Origin: Tritrichomonas musculus
Taxonomy: Eukaryota; Parabasalia; Tritrichomonadida; Tritrichomonadidae
DNA: 64,000 bases
Reading direction: 5' to 3'
Assembly: GCA_039105265.1 (NCBI GenBank)
Contig: JAPFFF010000042.1
Span: 992,001-1,056,000, forward strand
Shown: one piece after another, positions 17,099 through 28,891 of the stretch
Layout: each line of letters begins with the position of its first letter
Numbering within the stretch: the stretch's first letter is position 1
Notes under the pieces: model-generated
What the model was told of the DNA's origin: nothing
What the model saw: the letters and a program-made list of their open reading frames with translations, nothing else
The model's database searches: none
Program-made: the position numbers and the translations under genes

Positions 17099-20000
17099 TT
17101 GAAATTATTAGTTTAATTAATATTTTTATTTTTATTTCAAATTTTTAACAACTTTTCAAGTCATAACAAAATTGAGGAAAGGTTTGGTTTTGTGTGCAAC
17201 AAAAAAGCTATTTACTCATTTTCTAATTTTTCCTTTTTTTTTTAGTTTAGAAATATCAATGATATTTTTTTTGAAGATTCTTTATTATACAAAGAATTGC
17301 AAATTATATATTTTCATGACGAACTTTTCATCAATTCAAAATTATGTTTAATTTAAAAAATATATAATATATCGAATAACTCTTTAATATAACAATATAC
17401 AGACATTTTAAATTGAAAATATATATCAAGCTTTTGATAAGATTGAATAATCATTCAATATTTAATATACAACCACAGTTAAATGACGATTAGACATAAT
17501 CATTAAAATCCGTTAATATTACTATAATTATTCTTTTAAAATATTTTCTAAAAAAATATTGGGCAAATAATATTTTAATGTAATGAAGAAAGAAATTGAC
17601 CGTTTTTATTAAAAAGTTTAATCCAATCGTTTTTTATGCGTTTTTAATTATTCTCATTCATTAAAGATTATTCGTAAGATAATGTGACATTCGATGCCCT
17701 TTCGTTGCCTAATTACTATGAGCATTGAACATATATAAAAATTTCGAAAAGTGTATCAATCAACACTTTTCTATAAATGGTAATTATTACTTATACTTCT
17801 TTCACATTATGCCAACACATTTATATAATTTTAATTATAAAGGTAAAAATCAAAATAAATAATTTGAAGATTATAGAATTAAACATCACATATTGGAAAT
17901 CATTTAAAATATAAAATTAACATATGCTAAAGCACCTTTTGAAAATTAAATAAGTATGAAAACCCAATTTCCAACAACAAATCTAATAAATCAATACTTA
18001 AGTTTTATATTATTTGAATTATATTAAAAGAAACAGATTACTTTATTGTGGCTTTGCTTAAAGTTATTTTCAAAAATTATTGAGACATAACCATCTTTTA
18101 ATGAATATTTTTCTCTATCAAGAAACTCATGAAAAAGCAATTTTTAAATTTAAAAATATTTCAAGGCTGATCAATTTTTATTGAAAAACTTACTATTATG
18201 AATATTTTTTCAAATAAAATTGCTTTATTTTGATAATATATTTATCCCCATTTCGTAATTTGGAAATATCATTATCTAAATGAAAAATAAAAAGAAATAA
18301 AATGTTTTTTCAAATATATAAGTAATTTGTAGATATATATTCCTTAAACAAATATTTATTAAATTTACTAAGTAATAGACTTGTTATTTTGAGAATCGAT
18401 ATCAAAAACGTCACTTTTTTTCATCTGATACTCGATTATCAGTTTAAAAATCTGATATCGAGATTATCGATTATCAAGATATCAGATATGAAATGTGATA
18501 TAAAAATAATTGTAAACTTGATATCAATTACCGAGATCTCGAGATCTCAAACAGATTTATCTTTTTTTATAATTGGTATTTGTGATTTTATAATAATTAA
18601 AAAAATATGATATAATGTATTGATGTTTATTTTAAGATTAAAATCAAAAAATAGAGGAATTCTTTATAGCACACGCAACTTTTTCAGAAGAAAATAATCG
18701 TCCATTTTTTCGAGCTTTATTTTACATAGAAAAGATTAAAAGTTCCTTGTATTTTTTATTGATTTCTTAATTTATGCCATTTAGAGAATATGTTAAACGC
18801 GAAATAATCGAAAATTTTCAAAAATGAGATTATTATTTGATTAATATTTAATCTTAAAAATGGTTGATTTAGATAATCAAATGTCTTGATGGGCTTCCTA
18901 CATTGATATAATTTAGGATTTAATGGTTAAAATCAGTATTAAATAAGAAAACAAATACTTTTTAAATATTTAAAAAGAATAAAAAAAGCATGAATAGGTC
19001 ATGCTATTTGGTTTAAAAATAATTAATTTTAATTTCTCAAAAAGTTTATTTAGACCATATATGCATACAAAAAGTTCTCTGTGCTACAGCACTGTGCTAA
19101 AAAAATTCACCCCAAAAAATACATTCTTTTTTATGAAAATGTATGGAATGTTTTTTGAAATACTTTTATCTTTTTATATAGTAAATATTGATCAGTAATA
19201 TTGATGATTCATTTCATACTTATGATGTATTATATATATTTAACTTTATAGACCAATTAATTTTTTGTCATCAAAATGGAATATCTGCATGATACCATCA
19301 TATATGTGCATTTATATTTGCTTAACATATGTTTTATTGTTTATATATGCTAATTTGTATTTTATATCACTAATTATTTCACTAATTGTGAAGATATTAT
19401 AAAATAAATTTACGACAAAAAAAATAGTGATTTTTCTGGAGAGATTGGCTTAACCGTTTAATATAATTTTCGGATATGTTATTATATAATAAAATTAATG
19501 GCTTTTTATCGAGGCAAAGAAACTTGATATAGCCATTAAAAAAAGATAAAAATGTTTGAAAACCAAATCCTCTCAAATAAACGTCTATTTTATTTTAATA
19601 TTCATTTTTTTGAATAAGCACGTTTTTTGGTTCTCACAAAAAATCTTGAATTTTCTGGAAAGACTGGAATAATATTACAAGCTCTAAACAACATATGCCT
19701 TATTATATAAAATATAATGAGGTTTTACCGAGCCAATTAGGTTAAATATGTTTCTATTTTAGGATATTTATGTTTGCATAAATTTTTACATAAAAGCTCT
19801 TCAAATATTTTGTGAGTATAAAATTTGGATTATTTATTTTTATCTTATTAAAACAATTTCATAAATAGAATTTATATTAAATATATGATATAAATATGAT
19901 AAAATAAATATAAAATGAAACACAAAAATTATTTACAAATAAATACATATATAATTATAAATCTCCAAATGCATTCAAAATTAAAAACTCATCCATAATT

Positions 20001-21600
20001 CAAAGGTATAAAAATATTTTGATAAATCATTCATAAATAATTGTATGAGCTATTTTAATTTCTCATTATTAATGAAAATAATGATAGATTTTAATTTTCT
20101 CAAATTATTGTATGTAATCATTCAAAAAAATTAATAACATTTTATTGAAATTAAAATCATAGTTTAAATTTCCAATATCTTATTTAATTATTCGATACCT
20201 AAATTATAATTAATAATTATATATATAATAATTTATATTCATTCATATTTCCAATGTATAATAAATTTTTATTGATTCACATAATGGATTACTTGAATCG
20301 TATTTTTGAATACTTATTAGTTTTTATTTATTCAATTTATATATTTTGCATATATCTCACAATAAAATTTAAATATAATATTTTATGGCTATTATAATAA
20401 TATAAAATTCAATATAAAAACATATTATAAAATATGATGATTTAAAAACCACTAGTTATTTCTATTTCGTTTTTTTCGAGTTTCCATACATTTTTTTATG
20501 AAATATTTGAGAATGAATTACGATCATATATTTATCAAAAAGTTTAATTGAAAATTCTGATATCAAAAGCTGAGAAAAAAAATTCTCGATCTCTGAAATC
20601 GATCTCGAGAATCTGTGCATATTTATGTATCGATATCAAAAAGTCAATCAATTATCGATCTCGAGAATCGGAGAATAACAAGTCTACTCAATAACTAATA
20701 TAAAAAAAAAAAAATTCAAATCACCATGCTTAATGTGAGTTGACAATGATAATTTTATTTTTTGTAATCAAATTAATATTATTATCTAAAATATGCTAAG
20801 TAAGATTTTGATCTTTTTCCAATATTTTTTTATTTACAATAAATATAATAAAATTTGTCGTCAAAAAATATTGTTGAGTTAACATATAAAAACAGCTTTT
20901 TTCTATGATATTTTTTATAAACTTAACAGTATAAATATCAAACATTACATTTCATGTTAAATCAAAAAGTTTCATTGAAATATTTATGTGGAACTTTTTA
21001 AAATATTAACAATTTTTATACTATTAACGATCTGCAGAAAAAGTTCCATCTGTCCTTTTGAATATGATATCAATATAATCATTTTTATATCTGCAGTATC
21101 ATCTAATAATACAAATAATTAGATGAATATCATTTGTCAATACTAACACTAATATGAATAAATAAAAGTAAAAGATGAAATCATTGTAGAAAAAGAACTT
21201 TCAGCATAATATAGAATTTGATTTTTATTTGGGTAATAATTAAAAAATTTATTTATCTTAACAATTTTTATTAAAAAATAGTGTATTAAATATGAATATA
21301 TACATGATTTTGTATTTAAATCAACTTAATTGTAAATTTATGAATTGATTTTCTCCAAAAATAATTTTTTTTTAATTTGATTTCGTTTTGAGTCAATTTA
21401 AAGGCAAAGATTTATTGAATTTTTTCCAATCCATTTATTTAAAGCTATATATATCGAATAAATGACAAAAATCACACATTTCATATGAAACTTATGATCG
21501 CTTAGCTTTTGAATAGTTATTCAATTATTTACAAGATCTTAGTCAATATTTTCTTAATTCATAGAAAATTAGAGAATCTTTTTATATCGATTTTAAATCC
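17099..21600. other. 4.5-kb AT-rich gene-free region
   Basis: No supportable coding sequence. It contains a candidate inverted-repeat element (18376-20686) and the upstream region of the TOR gene. Small open frames at 18389 and 19001 have low-complexity translations and are not called. Confidence 0.6.
18376..20686. mobile_element. Candidate non-autonomous element with inverted ends and palindromic subterminal motifs
   Basis: TAGACTTGTTATT at 18376-18388 is exactly inverted at 20674-20686. Just inside each end lie clusters of ATCGATATC and CTCGAGATCG-type palindromes (about 18390-18545 and 20560-20670), which are rare elsewhere in the window. The interior has no gene. No target duplication is evident, so this is a candidate only. 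Confidence 0.4.
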
Positions 21601-24600
21601 ATGAATTTACGAAATTTTATGATACCTTCCAAATTCGCAGATATGATTAAAGCTTATGAAAAATATTATCATGGATTCTATCTCGAAATGGTGAGAATGA
21701 GTAATACCAAATTTTCATCTTATGTTCAAAAGTATTTGGATCTTCTTTTAGATCTCTCGCGACGCCCACTGACAGAAGACTCAATTCGTGCAGCAATTGG
21801 TGTTGTGTCTCTTCATCAACTAGGATATCAAAATTTCAATCATTTGTCTTCAATATTTGATAGATTAATTCCGCAAATGGATGAAGAGTACATCAAATTT
21901 ACAAGCTGGTGTGTTGAAAATTTAACTGAGCATCCAAATATAGACGAAACGCAGTATGCACAATCTTTATTTTTACGCGCGCTAAGTTGGACAAGGTCAA
22001 AAGGAAGACGAGCACGCCCTTTAGCAGCTGCTCATATGTTACATTCTCTTTCTCTTAGTTGCGGAAGTATCATTGTCAGCTTTTTTCCACAACTTCAAAC
22101 CGCATTATGGTCTCTTGTATCAAGTCGATCGCTTCGAATACTTAAAAGCACAGCAGATGCAATTTCAGCATATACCCGATCAATCTCAAAATATGGAAGA
22201 AATTATTTAAACGAGTACATGGATTTTTTCTCAAAAGTATGCATTAAGTTATTATCGTCAGAAGATCCGATAAGCCAATATGGCTCACTTTGTCTTTTCG
22301 AAGAGTTAATTAATGAATATCCTGATTATTTTGTTCCTAATTTTATTAATTTATTAAAATATATTGCTGAATCGACTGAAGAAAAGCCAGTTATCGTCAA
22401 AGGCCAAGCTTTTATTGTAATTGCTTCTTTGTCAGCCGTTAATCCTGTTGGCTTTGTTGAATCAATAGCTGAAGAGTTTTTTCAAAATGTTGAAGAGATG
22501 CTTCTTGAATTTCCAGTTGAAGTAACACGCTCGTTATGCCGTCTATGCAAGAATATTCCGGACTTCATCAGTGGACATGATGATGGAATTAGTAAAATTG
22601 AGCAATTGAAAGATTATGCCTACAAATTAGTAGATCAAGAGCCAGATAGTGCGTTTCGACTATTAACGACGATTTTTGATTGCTTTCAATTGAAATCTTT
22701 ACCCATTAAAAAAGAGCTAATGGCCAAACTAATTGACCTTCCCTTATCGGAGGATTACAAAAATTTTTTAATTTCATTATCAAGATGCCAAAAAAGTTCC
22801 AACATAATTGAGAAGTTCAATAAGGAACTTCCCTCACAATTGTGTGCTAAATTGGTCAAAGAATTGAGAGGCAAACAAAATTCAATTGCATTGAATATTA
22901 TCTCAGAATTGCATTCAAATTTCATTTATGATCATGAACTCCTATTGAAAGCAATTTGGCCATTGATTGAAGAATCATCAGAAGAAGACACAAGAGTAAC
23001 CGTTCCACGAGCCTTATTCAACATAACAAAGAGTACAGATGTCATTTCAACCGAAATTGTGACAAAGCGACTTCTTCAGTTTTCCATTTATGAACCATCG
23101 ATCAATGTTCGTTGTTCTATTTTACAAGTGATGATTGACAACACTGAAGAGTCATTTGCACAAGACACTTTTTTGAAATATTATGAAATGTTCATGAATG
23201 ATGATTCGTCAACTGTTCGTGAATTATTTTATAAACTATTGATCAATTTGGCACCTTTGAATCCAATGACAATTACTTCATTGACTCGATCAGCCCTTCT
23301 CAATGCATTCTTCATTATTCGAAAAGTTCCATCCATCAGAAAAAAGGCAAAAACTATTCGTGGCTTGCCTTACTTGATTCAAGCTTCCAAGATGACAATC
23401 AAGGCTTATTCGGGCGGTTTAATGGAGATCATTATGAACACTTTTGATAATTATAATCCACGAATGAAGTTTGAAAACTTTCTCGAAGAAGATGCTCAAA
23501 CTTCTATTTTAATAGGTATAACTCATTCACTTATCAATTTGGCTCCTCTCGATCCCGAACAGGTTGCAAAACATGCACCAAAACTGATTCCAATTTTATG
23601 TGACATTGTTTTAAGCACTGAGCATCGTTTATTAACAATTTATATTCTTGAGTTGTTTTATGAACTTTTAAGTGGAACTGCTTCAACAATTGATTATCGT
23701 ATCCAAATACCAATCATTCTTTCTACTTGCTCGACTTTCTTAGCAAACACACATAGCCGAAAAGGAAGAATTGTTACATTGAAAGTTTTGGGCGCAATTG
23801 GATGTGCAGAAGTTCATCAAAGACCACCACCAAAAGGAACTCAAGCACCTAAAAACATGGATGAAGATTTAGCTCGAATGTTTTTCCATCCAACAAAAGA
23901 TACTGAAGGTGTTCTTGACGATGCTTTATTATTATTAAATCGTCAATTAAATGAACAATATTTTTTAGCATTTGTAGCGAAATCATTACTTGAAGTATTC
24001 AATAATGATGATCTTCATGATTTTTATGAAGATACAGTTCGAGCACTTGTTGAAGTTCTTCATCATCCAAAAATGCCAGCTTTAGCTTATTTTGATGCTT
24101 TTGTAGCACGTTTATTAACTGTACTTGAAAATGCAAGTGAAGAAGAAATTGAAAGTTTATTGCCTTTGTTCTCTTTATTAATTATGAATTCTACACATAA
24201 TACAAGTCCATTTTTAAAGAGAAGTTTGGAATTCATTAGTAAGCGTTTTAATATAAAACAAGCTTCATTGTTCATTGATTTAGTAATTGCACTCGTTACA
24301 GCTGTTCGTGATGGATTTGCTTCTTATTCATCTGACACGATATCGTTACTTGTTGTTCTTTTGGATGATAATAAAACAATTGATATCAATCTTTGTAAGA
24401 AAGTTTTAACTGCTTATGGATTGATTGGTGTTTATTCAGCTGATCTTCTTTACTTAATGATACCACAAATATGTGATGCAATTGTAACCGGACAAACTTT
24501 AACAAAAGTAAGAATTTATGCTTTAGAAACACTTACAAGTTTGGCCAGAAAAGTTTCTTTTTTGCCTTTCCTTGGACCAATTGCACGATCTCTTCGTTAC

Positions 24601-27600
24601 TGCTTCATGATGGGTAATGATCCAGACAGTGTCAAAACAATAAATAGTGCCTTTGAACTTTTGTACACATTGTTAACATCACTTGGAATTTCATTTTTAG
24701 TTGAATCACAACCGATTCTCGACTTTTTGAAAAGAGAGAAAAAAGAAACCCCTGAATTAAAGATAATTTTAAATAATGTTTCACAAGGGAAATGTGGAAC
24801 TGCATTCCATCCTTTAGATATAGATAAGCCTCCACCTCCACCACCTTCATCAAGCTTGACATTGACATCTTCACAGTCACCGTTGAATAACAACACATTT
24901 TCAACTGATGCAATCATTGCCAAATCTGATGATTCGAATCACATGGGAAGACATGTTGAAGATTGGTTCAATTCATTTATTTTATGCGTTATTTCAAATT
25001 CTCCATCATCAGCAATTCGTGCTTGTACGTGTTTAGCCACTTCTTATGTTCCATTAGCGAACAAACTATTTAATGTAGCTTTCTTTAGTGTTTGGAAAGT
25101 TTTAAATAATGATTTAAAAGTTCAATTGTCTAAATTCTTCAAGAATTTACTCACTACAATTGATAGCTATGAATCAATAGCACGACAAATTATTGATTTG
25201 ATTGTCTTTATGGACAAAGTTGAACAACCTTTGTTAATTCCAACAAATGAACTTGTTGATGCTTGCACTCGTTATGGAAGCATGGCTCTTGCATTACAAT
25301 TACAAGCGAGGTTGTTTTATGAAACAAAATCTGATCAAGATGAAATTATACTGACTAAAAACTTGATTGATATTTATGTTCAACTTGGACAATGGCAAAA
25401 TGCAGTTGGTGTTTGGACACAATCGAATTTGAAATTAAAATCGACAACATTATCAAGTGCTGATGTTTTAGCCAAACTTCGAATGTGGGACAAATCTGAA
25501 CCAATGTATCAAAATAATTATAATAATAATCATAATTTTAAAGACTTTTCTGGAATGATTGAATCATTAAGTTTCTTAGCAAAATGGCCACGATTAATGG
25601 AATACATTGATGATTTTAATAAATTAGAAATTCAAAATAAAAGAATTGTTGCTTCTTTCTTTGCTGAAGCTGCTTTGAATCTTGGAAAATGGGACCAACT
25701 TAGTGAAATCTTAAAATATACACCAGAAGACAATTGGATTTGTAGTGTTCTTTTAGCTTTAAATACATTACATAACAAAGAATTTGATAAAATTGATGAA
25801 ATTATTAAAAAAGCTTTCTCATTCATGGCTTCTAAACCAGCAACATTTAATGCTGATAATCAGCAAATTCATCAACAAACAATGCTTGCTTGTCAAGAAT
25901 TAATTGAAGTTTGTGAAATTAGAGATTGGCTTTCAACATCCAATCAAAAAGTTAGAGATTGTATTGAAGAAGTTTGGCATCAAAGGTTGAAAATGGAAAC
26001 AAGAGACTTTAATTTATGGTTTTCAATCTTTTCGAATAGAGTTCGTGTTGCTTCAATTAGAGATGATTCATTGATACAATTCTTCCTTTTACGAAGTGTT
26101 AATTTAGGTCAACAAATTCATTTGAATGCATTTAATATTTTGTTTCCTGATTATGACAATGAAACGTCATCTGATGCACAAAAATTATGTCATGCAATTG
26201 CTCTTTGGAATGTTGAATTAAGAACAGAAGCTGTTGAACAAGTTCGCTTTTTAACGTCTGTTTTAACAGGCGATCTTTTGATGCGTGCCAACTTTTTCTA
26301 TTCATCTTGGCTGCTTGAATATGAAGGTGAATCATTGAACAGTCTTAAAGATGCTTATAATCATTTAAAGCCAACTGTTGATCTCATTGAAGACAGTAAA
26401 ATTCGAACAAACATGAATCCTTTTGATAAACAATATCTTTCTCAATCATCAATGGTTTTACCATCGCCAATTTACAACGAGTTGACGATAAACACAACTC
26501 AAATTGATATGATAAGAAAATGGAGCGATGTTAACGCATTATTAATTAATGCAGATCAAAATAATCGTGAAAAATATGTAATTAATGCAATTTTCGCTCT
26601 TTCACGTTGTGCGAAATTGGCACCTTCATTTCCTGATGTTGTTCAAATGTTGAATATTTTCTTTGAGAATGCAGACAACGCAGAAATATTCAAACAAACA
26701 TCACAAATGGTTCTTAATCTTCCAACAAAGTTACTTCTTCAAGCAGCACCACAAATAAATATTCAACTTTCGCATCATGACAAAATTGTCAGATCATTTG
26801 TTCATAATTTAATCTTTGATCTTCTTGAAGTTCATTATCATGATTTGATCTTTTCATTACTTGTTCTAAAACATTCAAAGAATACAGCACGTGCAAGGGC
26901 CGCAGGATTGATAATTGAAAGACTTCATGTAAAACTTCCTGACGTTTTTAATGAAGCCCAATTAATTCGATCATCTTTATTACGTGCAGCTGTTACTTGG
27001 AATGAAAAAATAAATCATCGAATTCAAGATGCTTCAGAACATTATCAAAGGAAGAATTATGATCAATTTGTAAGTATTCTTTATTCTATTGTTCAAATGG
27101 TATCCAAACCTTCTTGTGAGCTTCATTATCAATTCAAGAAACAATATCTCAAGTCAATCACTCATCTTGAACAAATATTGAAGCTTTACACGCCAAAAAG
27201 AGTAAATCGTAACTGCATCAGTCAACTTGTTGAGTGGTGTGTTGAGATGCAAGAAAGTGTATCTGAAGAATTGAAGCGAACGAAGACCATCCAATTGTCA
27301 GCCATTTCAAGTGAATTAGCATCGAAGGACAACTTTTTGATAGCTGTCTTTGGCACCTATCGTCCTAATAAACCTGTCAATAGGATCCGTTATTTTGTTG
27401 GCCAACTTTTTGTCTACATGTCAAAACAACAGCCAAAAGATGTTGTCATTAAAGGCATTGATGGAAACTTTTATCAATACTTATTGAAAGGACATGAAGA
27501 CCTTCGTTTAGATGAAAGAATTATGCAGTTATTTAGGATGATTAATTCATTAATGATGAAAGAATCGTCCTTTTTAAATGACGAATCAATTGAGACTATA

Positions 27601-28734
27601 AGTGTCATTCCTCTTTCAATGAGCCATGGTCTTGTCCAATGGGCAGTTGGAACAGATACCATTCGATCTGTTATTGAGCAATATCGCAAGATGCACCATA
27701 AAGATCCAATGGAAGAGTATGCATTAGCTGATGAATTTGGTGACGGTGCGAATTACAATTATCTTTTGCCTATTCAAAAGACGCAAATTTTGGAAAAAAT
27801 ATTCCAAATTGTTCCTGACTCTGACCTTTCTAATTTCATGTGGCTTAAAGCGCCAAACGTTGATGTTTGGCTGAAACAAGTGTCAACTTATTCCATATCA
27901 ACGGCTATTAGCTCAATTGTCGGCTATATCATCGGCTTAGGCGATCGACATCCTTCTAATTTGCTCATTGATCGAAACACCGGAAAAATAGTTCATATTG
28001 ATTTCGGTGATTGCTTTGAACGTGCGTCATTACGTAAATATCTACCCGAAACTGTTCCATTTAGGTTAACAAGAATGATGGTTCGTGCACTCGGTCCAGG
28101 CGGTGTTGAAGGCATTTTTAAGACAGCTTTCATTAACATGTCTTCTTTGCTTCGTGCAAATAAACAAGTCCTTTTGAATGTCATTTCAATCTTCGTCCAC
28201 GAGCCACTAATTGACCCCGATGTTGAAGAGAATAACTCAATCATGAGCTCTTCTAGCAATAGAACCGATGAAAGTTCAGAAGGTGAAAATACAAAGAAAC
28301 AAGGTCCTCATTCAATGTTGTTCAATGATCTGCCTGAAATTGAAAACGAAAGTCGAAGTGATGAAAGTAGTGAAAGTTCTGATTTATCTGTTCTTAAACC
28401 TAATCAAAATTTGTCTTTTCGAGAAGAAAAGGCTTCGAAAATATTCGAAGATGAACACGAATCTAAAAATATTAAACAATACATCTCGTCCAGCGAGAAA
28501 ATGAAGTCGAGAGTGAAACAGAAATTGACTGGTACTGAATTTAAATGCTTCTCAAATTCAATACTTTCTTCTTCTTCTCATTTGTTGAGCGATAATGATT
28601 TATTAGACCCTGATAACCCTGACGGAACTGTAGCTGTGATGTCTGTTGAGGAACAGGCAACTAAGCTGATCGATTGGGCTACTGATATTTATAATCTTTC
28701 AAAAATGTATAGTGGATGGTGCCCTTTTTGGTGA
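21601..28734 (+). CDS. TOR: TOR (target of rapamycin) kinase
   Basis: A 2377-residue PIKK-family kinase, the growth and nutrient sensor of the TORC complexes. N-terminal HEAT-type repeats (to about 1050) lead to a Pro-rich hinge (PPPPPP near 1080), the FAT region (about 1120-1785), an FRB-like segment (about 1790-1860), and the kinase domain. Kinase motifs include FGTYRPNKP (about 1915), LLKGHEDLRLDERIMQLF, the catalytic loop GLGDRHPSN (about 2113) and HIDFGDCFE (about 2131). The C-terminal FATC ends YSGWCPFW, diagnostic of TOR. An acidic Ser-rich stretch (about 2205-2340) separates kinase and FATC. Human mTOR is 2549 residues, so the length fits. In the FRB the Ser is kept (QDASEHY), but the Trp contacting rapamycin aligns with Ile (THLEQILKLY). 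Confidence 0.95.
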   Translation: MNLRNFMIPSKFADMIKAYEKYYHGFYLEMVRMSNTKFSSYVQKYLDLLLDLSRRPLTEDSIRAAIGVVSLHQLGYQNFNHLSSIFDRLIPQMDEEYIKFTSWCVENLTEHPNIDETQYAQSLFLRALSWTRSKGRRARPLAAAHMLHSLSLSCGSIIVSFFPQLQTALWSLVSSRSLRILKSTADAISAYTRSISKYGRNYLNEYMDFFSKVCIKLLSSEDPISQYGSLCLFEELINEYPDYFVPNFINLLKYIAESTEEKPVIVKGQAFIVIASLSAVNPVGFVESIAEEFFQNVEEMLLEFPVEVTRSLCRLCKNIPDFISGHDDGISKIEQLKDYAYKLVDQEPDSAFRLLTTIFDCFQLKSLPIKKELMAKLIDLPLSEDYKNFLISLSRCQKSSNIIEKFNKELPSQLCAKLVKELRGKQNSIALNIISELHSNFIYDHELLLKAIWPLIEESSEEDTRVTVPRALFNITKSTDVISTEIVTKRLLQFSIYEPSINVRCSILQVMIDNTEESFAQDTFLKYYEMFMNDDSSTVRELFYKLLINLAPLNPMTITSLTRSALLNAFFIIRKVPSIRKKAKTIRGLPYLIQASKMTIKAYSGGLMEIIMNTFDNYNPRMKFENFLEEDAQTSILIGITHSLINLAPLDPEQVAKHAPKLIPILCDIVLSTEHRLLTIYILELFYELLSGTASTIDYRIQIPIILSTCSTFLANTHSRKGRIVTLKVLGAIGCAEVHQRPPPKGTQAPKNMDEDLARMFFHPTKDTEGVLDDALLLLNRQLNEQYFLAFVAKSLLEVFNNDDLHDFYEDTVRALVEVLHHPKMPALAYFDAFVARLLTVLENASEEEIESLLPLFSLLIMNSTHNTSPFLKRSLEFISKRFNIKQASLFIDLVIALVTAVRDGFASYSSDTISLLVVLLDDNKTIDINLCKKVLTAYGLIGVYSADLLYLMIPQICDAIVTGQTLTKVRIYALETLTSLARKVSFLPFLGPIARSLRYCFMMGNDPDSVKTINSAFELLYTLLTSLGISFLVESQPILDFLKREKKETPELKIILNNVSQGKCGTAFHPLDIDKPPPPPPSSSLTLTSSQSPLNNNTFSTDAIIAKSDDSNHMGRHVEDWFNSFILCVISNSPSSAIRACTCLATSYVPLANKLFNVAFFSVWKVLNNDLKVQLSKFFKNLLTTIDSYESIARQIIDLIVFMDKVEQPLLIPTNELVDACTRYGSMALALQLQARLFYETKSDQDEIILTKNLIDIYVQLGQWQNAVGVWTQSNLKLKSTTLSSADVLAKLRMWDKSEPMYQNNYNNNHNFKDFSGMIESLSFLAKWPRLMEYIDDFNKLEIQNKRIVASFFAEAALNLGKWDQLSEILKYTPEDNWICSVLLALNTLHNKEFDKIDEIIKKAFSFMASKPATFNADNQQIHQQTMLACQELIEVCEIRDWLSTSNQKVRDCIEEVWHQRLKMETRDFNLWFSIFSNRVRVASIRDDSLIQFFLLRSVNLGQQIHLNAFNILFPDYDNETSSDAQKLCHAIALWNVELRTEAVEQVRFLTSVLTGDLLMRANFFYSSWLLEYEGESLNSLKDAYNHLKPTVDLIEDSKIRTNMNPFDKQYLSQSSMVLPSPIYNELTINTTQIDMIRKWSDVNALLINADQNNREKYVINAIFALSRCAKLAPSFPDVVQMLNIFFENADNAEIFKQTSQMVLNLPTKLLLQAAPQINIQLSHHDKIVRSFVHNLIFDLLEVHYHDLIFSLLVLKHSKNTARARAAGLIIERLHVKLPDVFNEAQLIRSSLLRAAVTWNEKINHRIQDASEHYQRKNYDQFVSILYSIVQMVSKPSCELHYQFKKQYLKSITHLEQILKLYTPKRVNRNCISQLVEWCVEMQESVSEELKRTKTIQLSAISSELASKDNFLIAVFGTYRPNKPVNRIRYFVGQLFVYMSKQQPKDVVIKGIDGNFYQYLLKGHEDLRLDERIMQLFRMINSLMMKESSFLNDESIETISVIPLSMSHGLVQWAVGTDTIRSVIEQYRKMHHKDPMEEYALADEFGDGANYNYLLPIQKTQILEKIFQIVPDSDLSNFMWLKAPNVDVWLKQVSTYSISTAISSIVGYIIGLGDRHPSNLLIDRNTGKIVHIDFGDCFERASLRKYLPETVPFRLTRMMVRALGPGGVEGIFKTAFINMSSLLRANKQVLLNVISIFVHEPLIDPDVEENNSIMSSSSNRTDESSEGENTKKQGPHSMLFNDLPEIENESRSDESSESSDLSVLKPNQNLSFREEKASKIFEDEHESKNIKQYISSSEKMKSRVKQKLTGTEFKCFSNSILSSSSHLLSDNDLLDPDNPDGTVAVMSVEEQATKLIDWATDIYNLSKMYSGWCPFW

Positions 28735-28891
28735 TTTTTTTATATTTTAATTATGTATTTTTTTTTTTGGTTTTCAATTGGTTTTCTTTTTTGTATTGTT
28801 TCAGAAAATACAATTGAAAATAAAAGTTTATATATAATCAATTTTTATTTATTTTTTGATATTTTTATTTGTTAAAAATGAGAATTGATTT

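Noticed and set aside
18389..18610. 73-codon plus-strand frame
   Set aside because: Falls in the palindrome cluster of the candidate element and has low-complexity translation.
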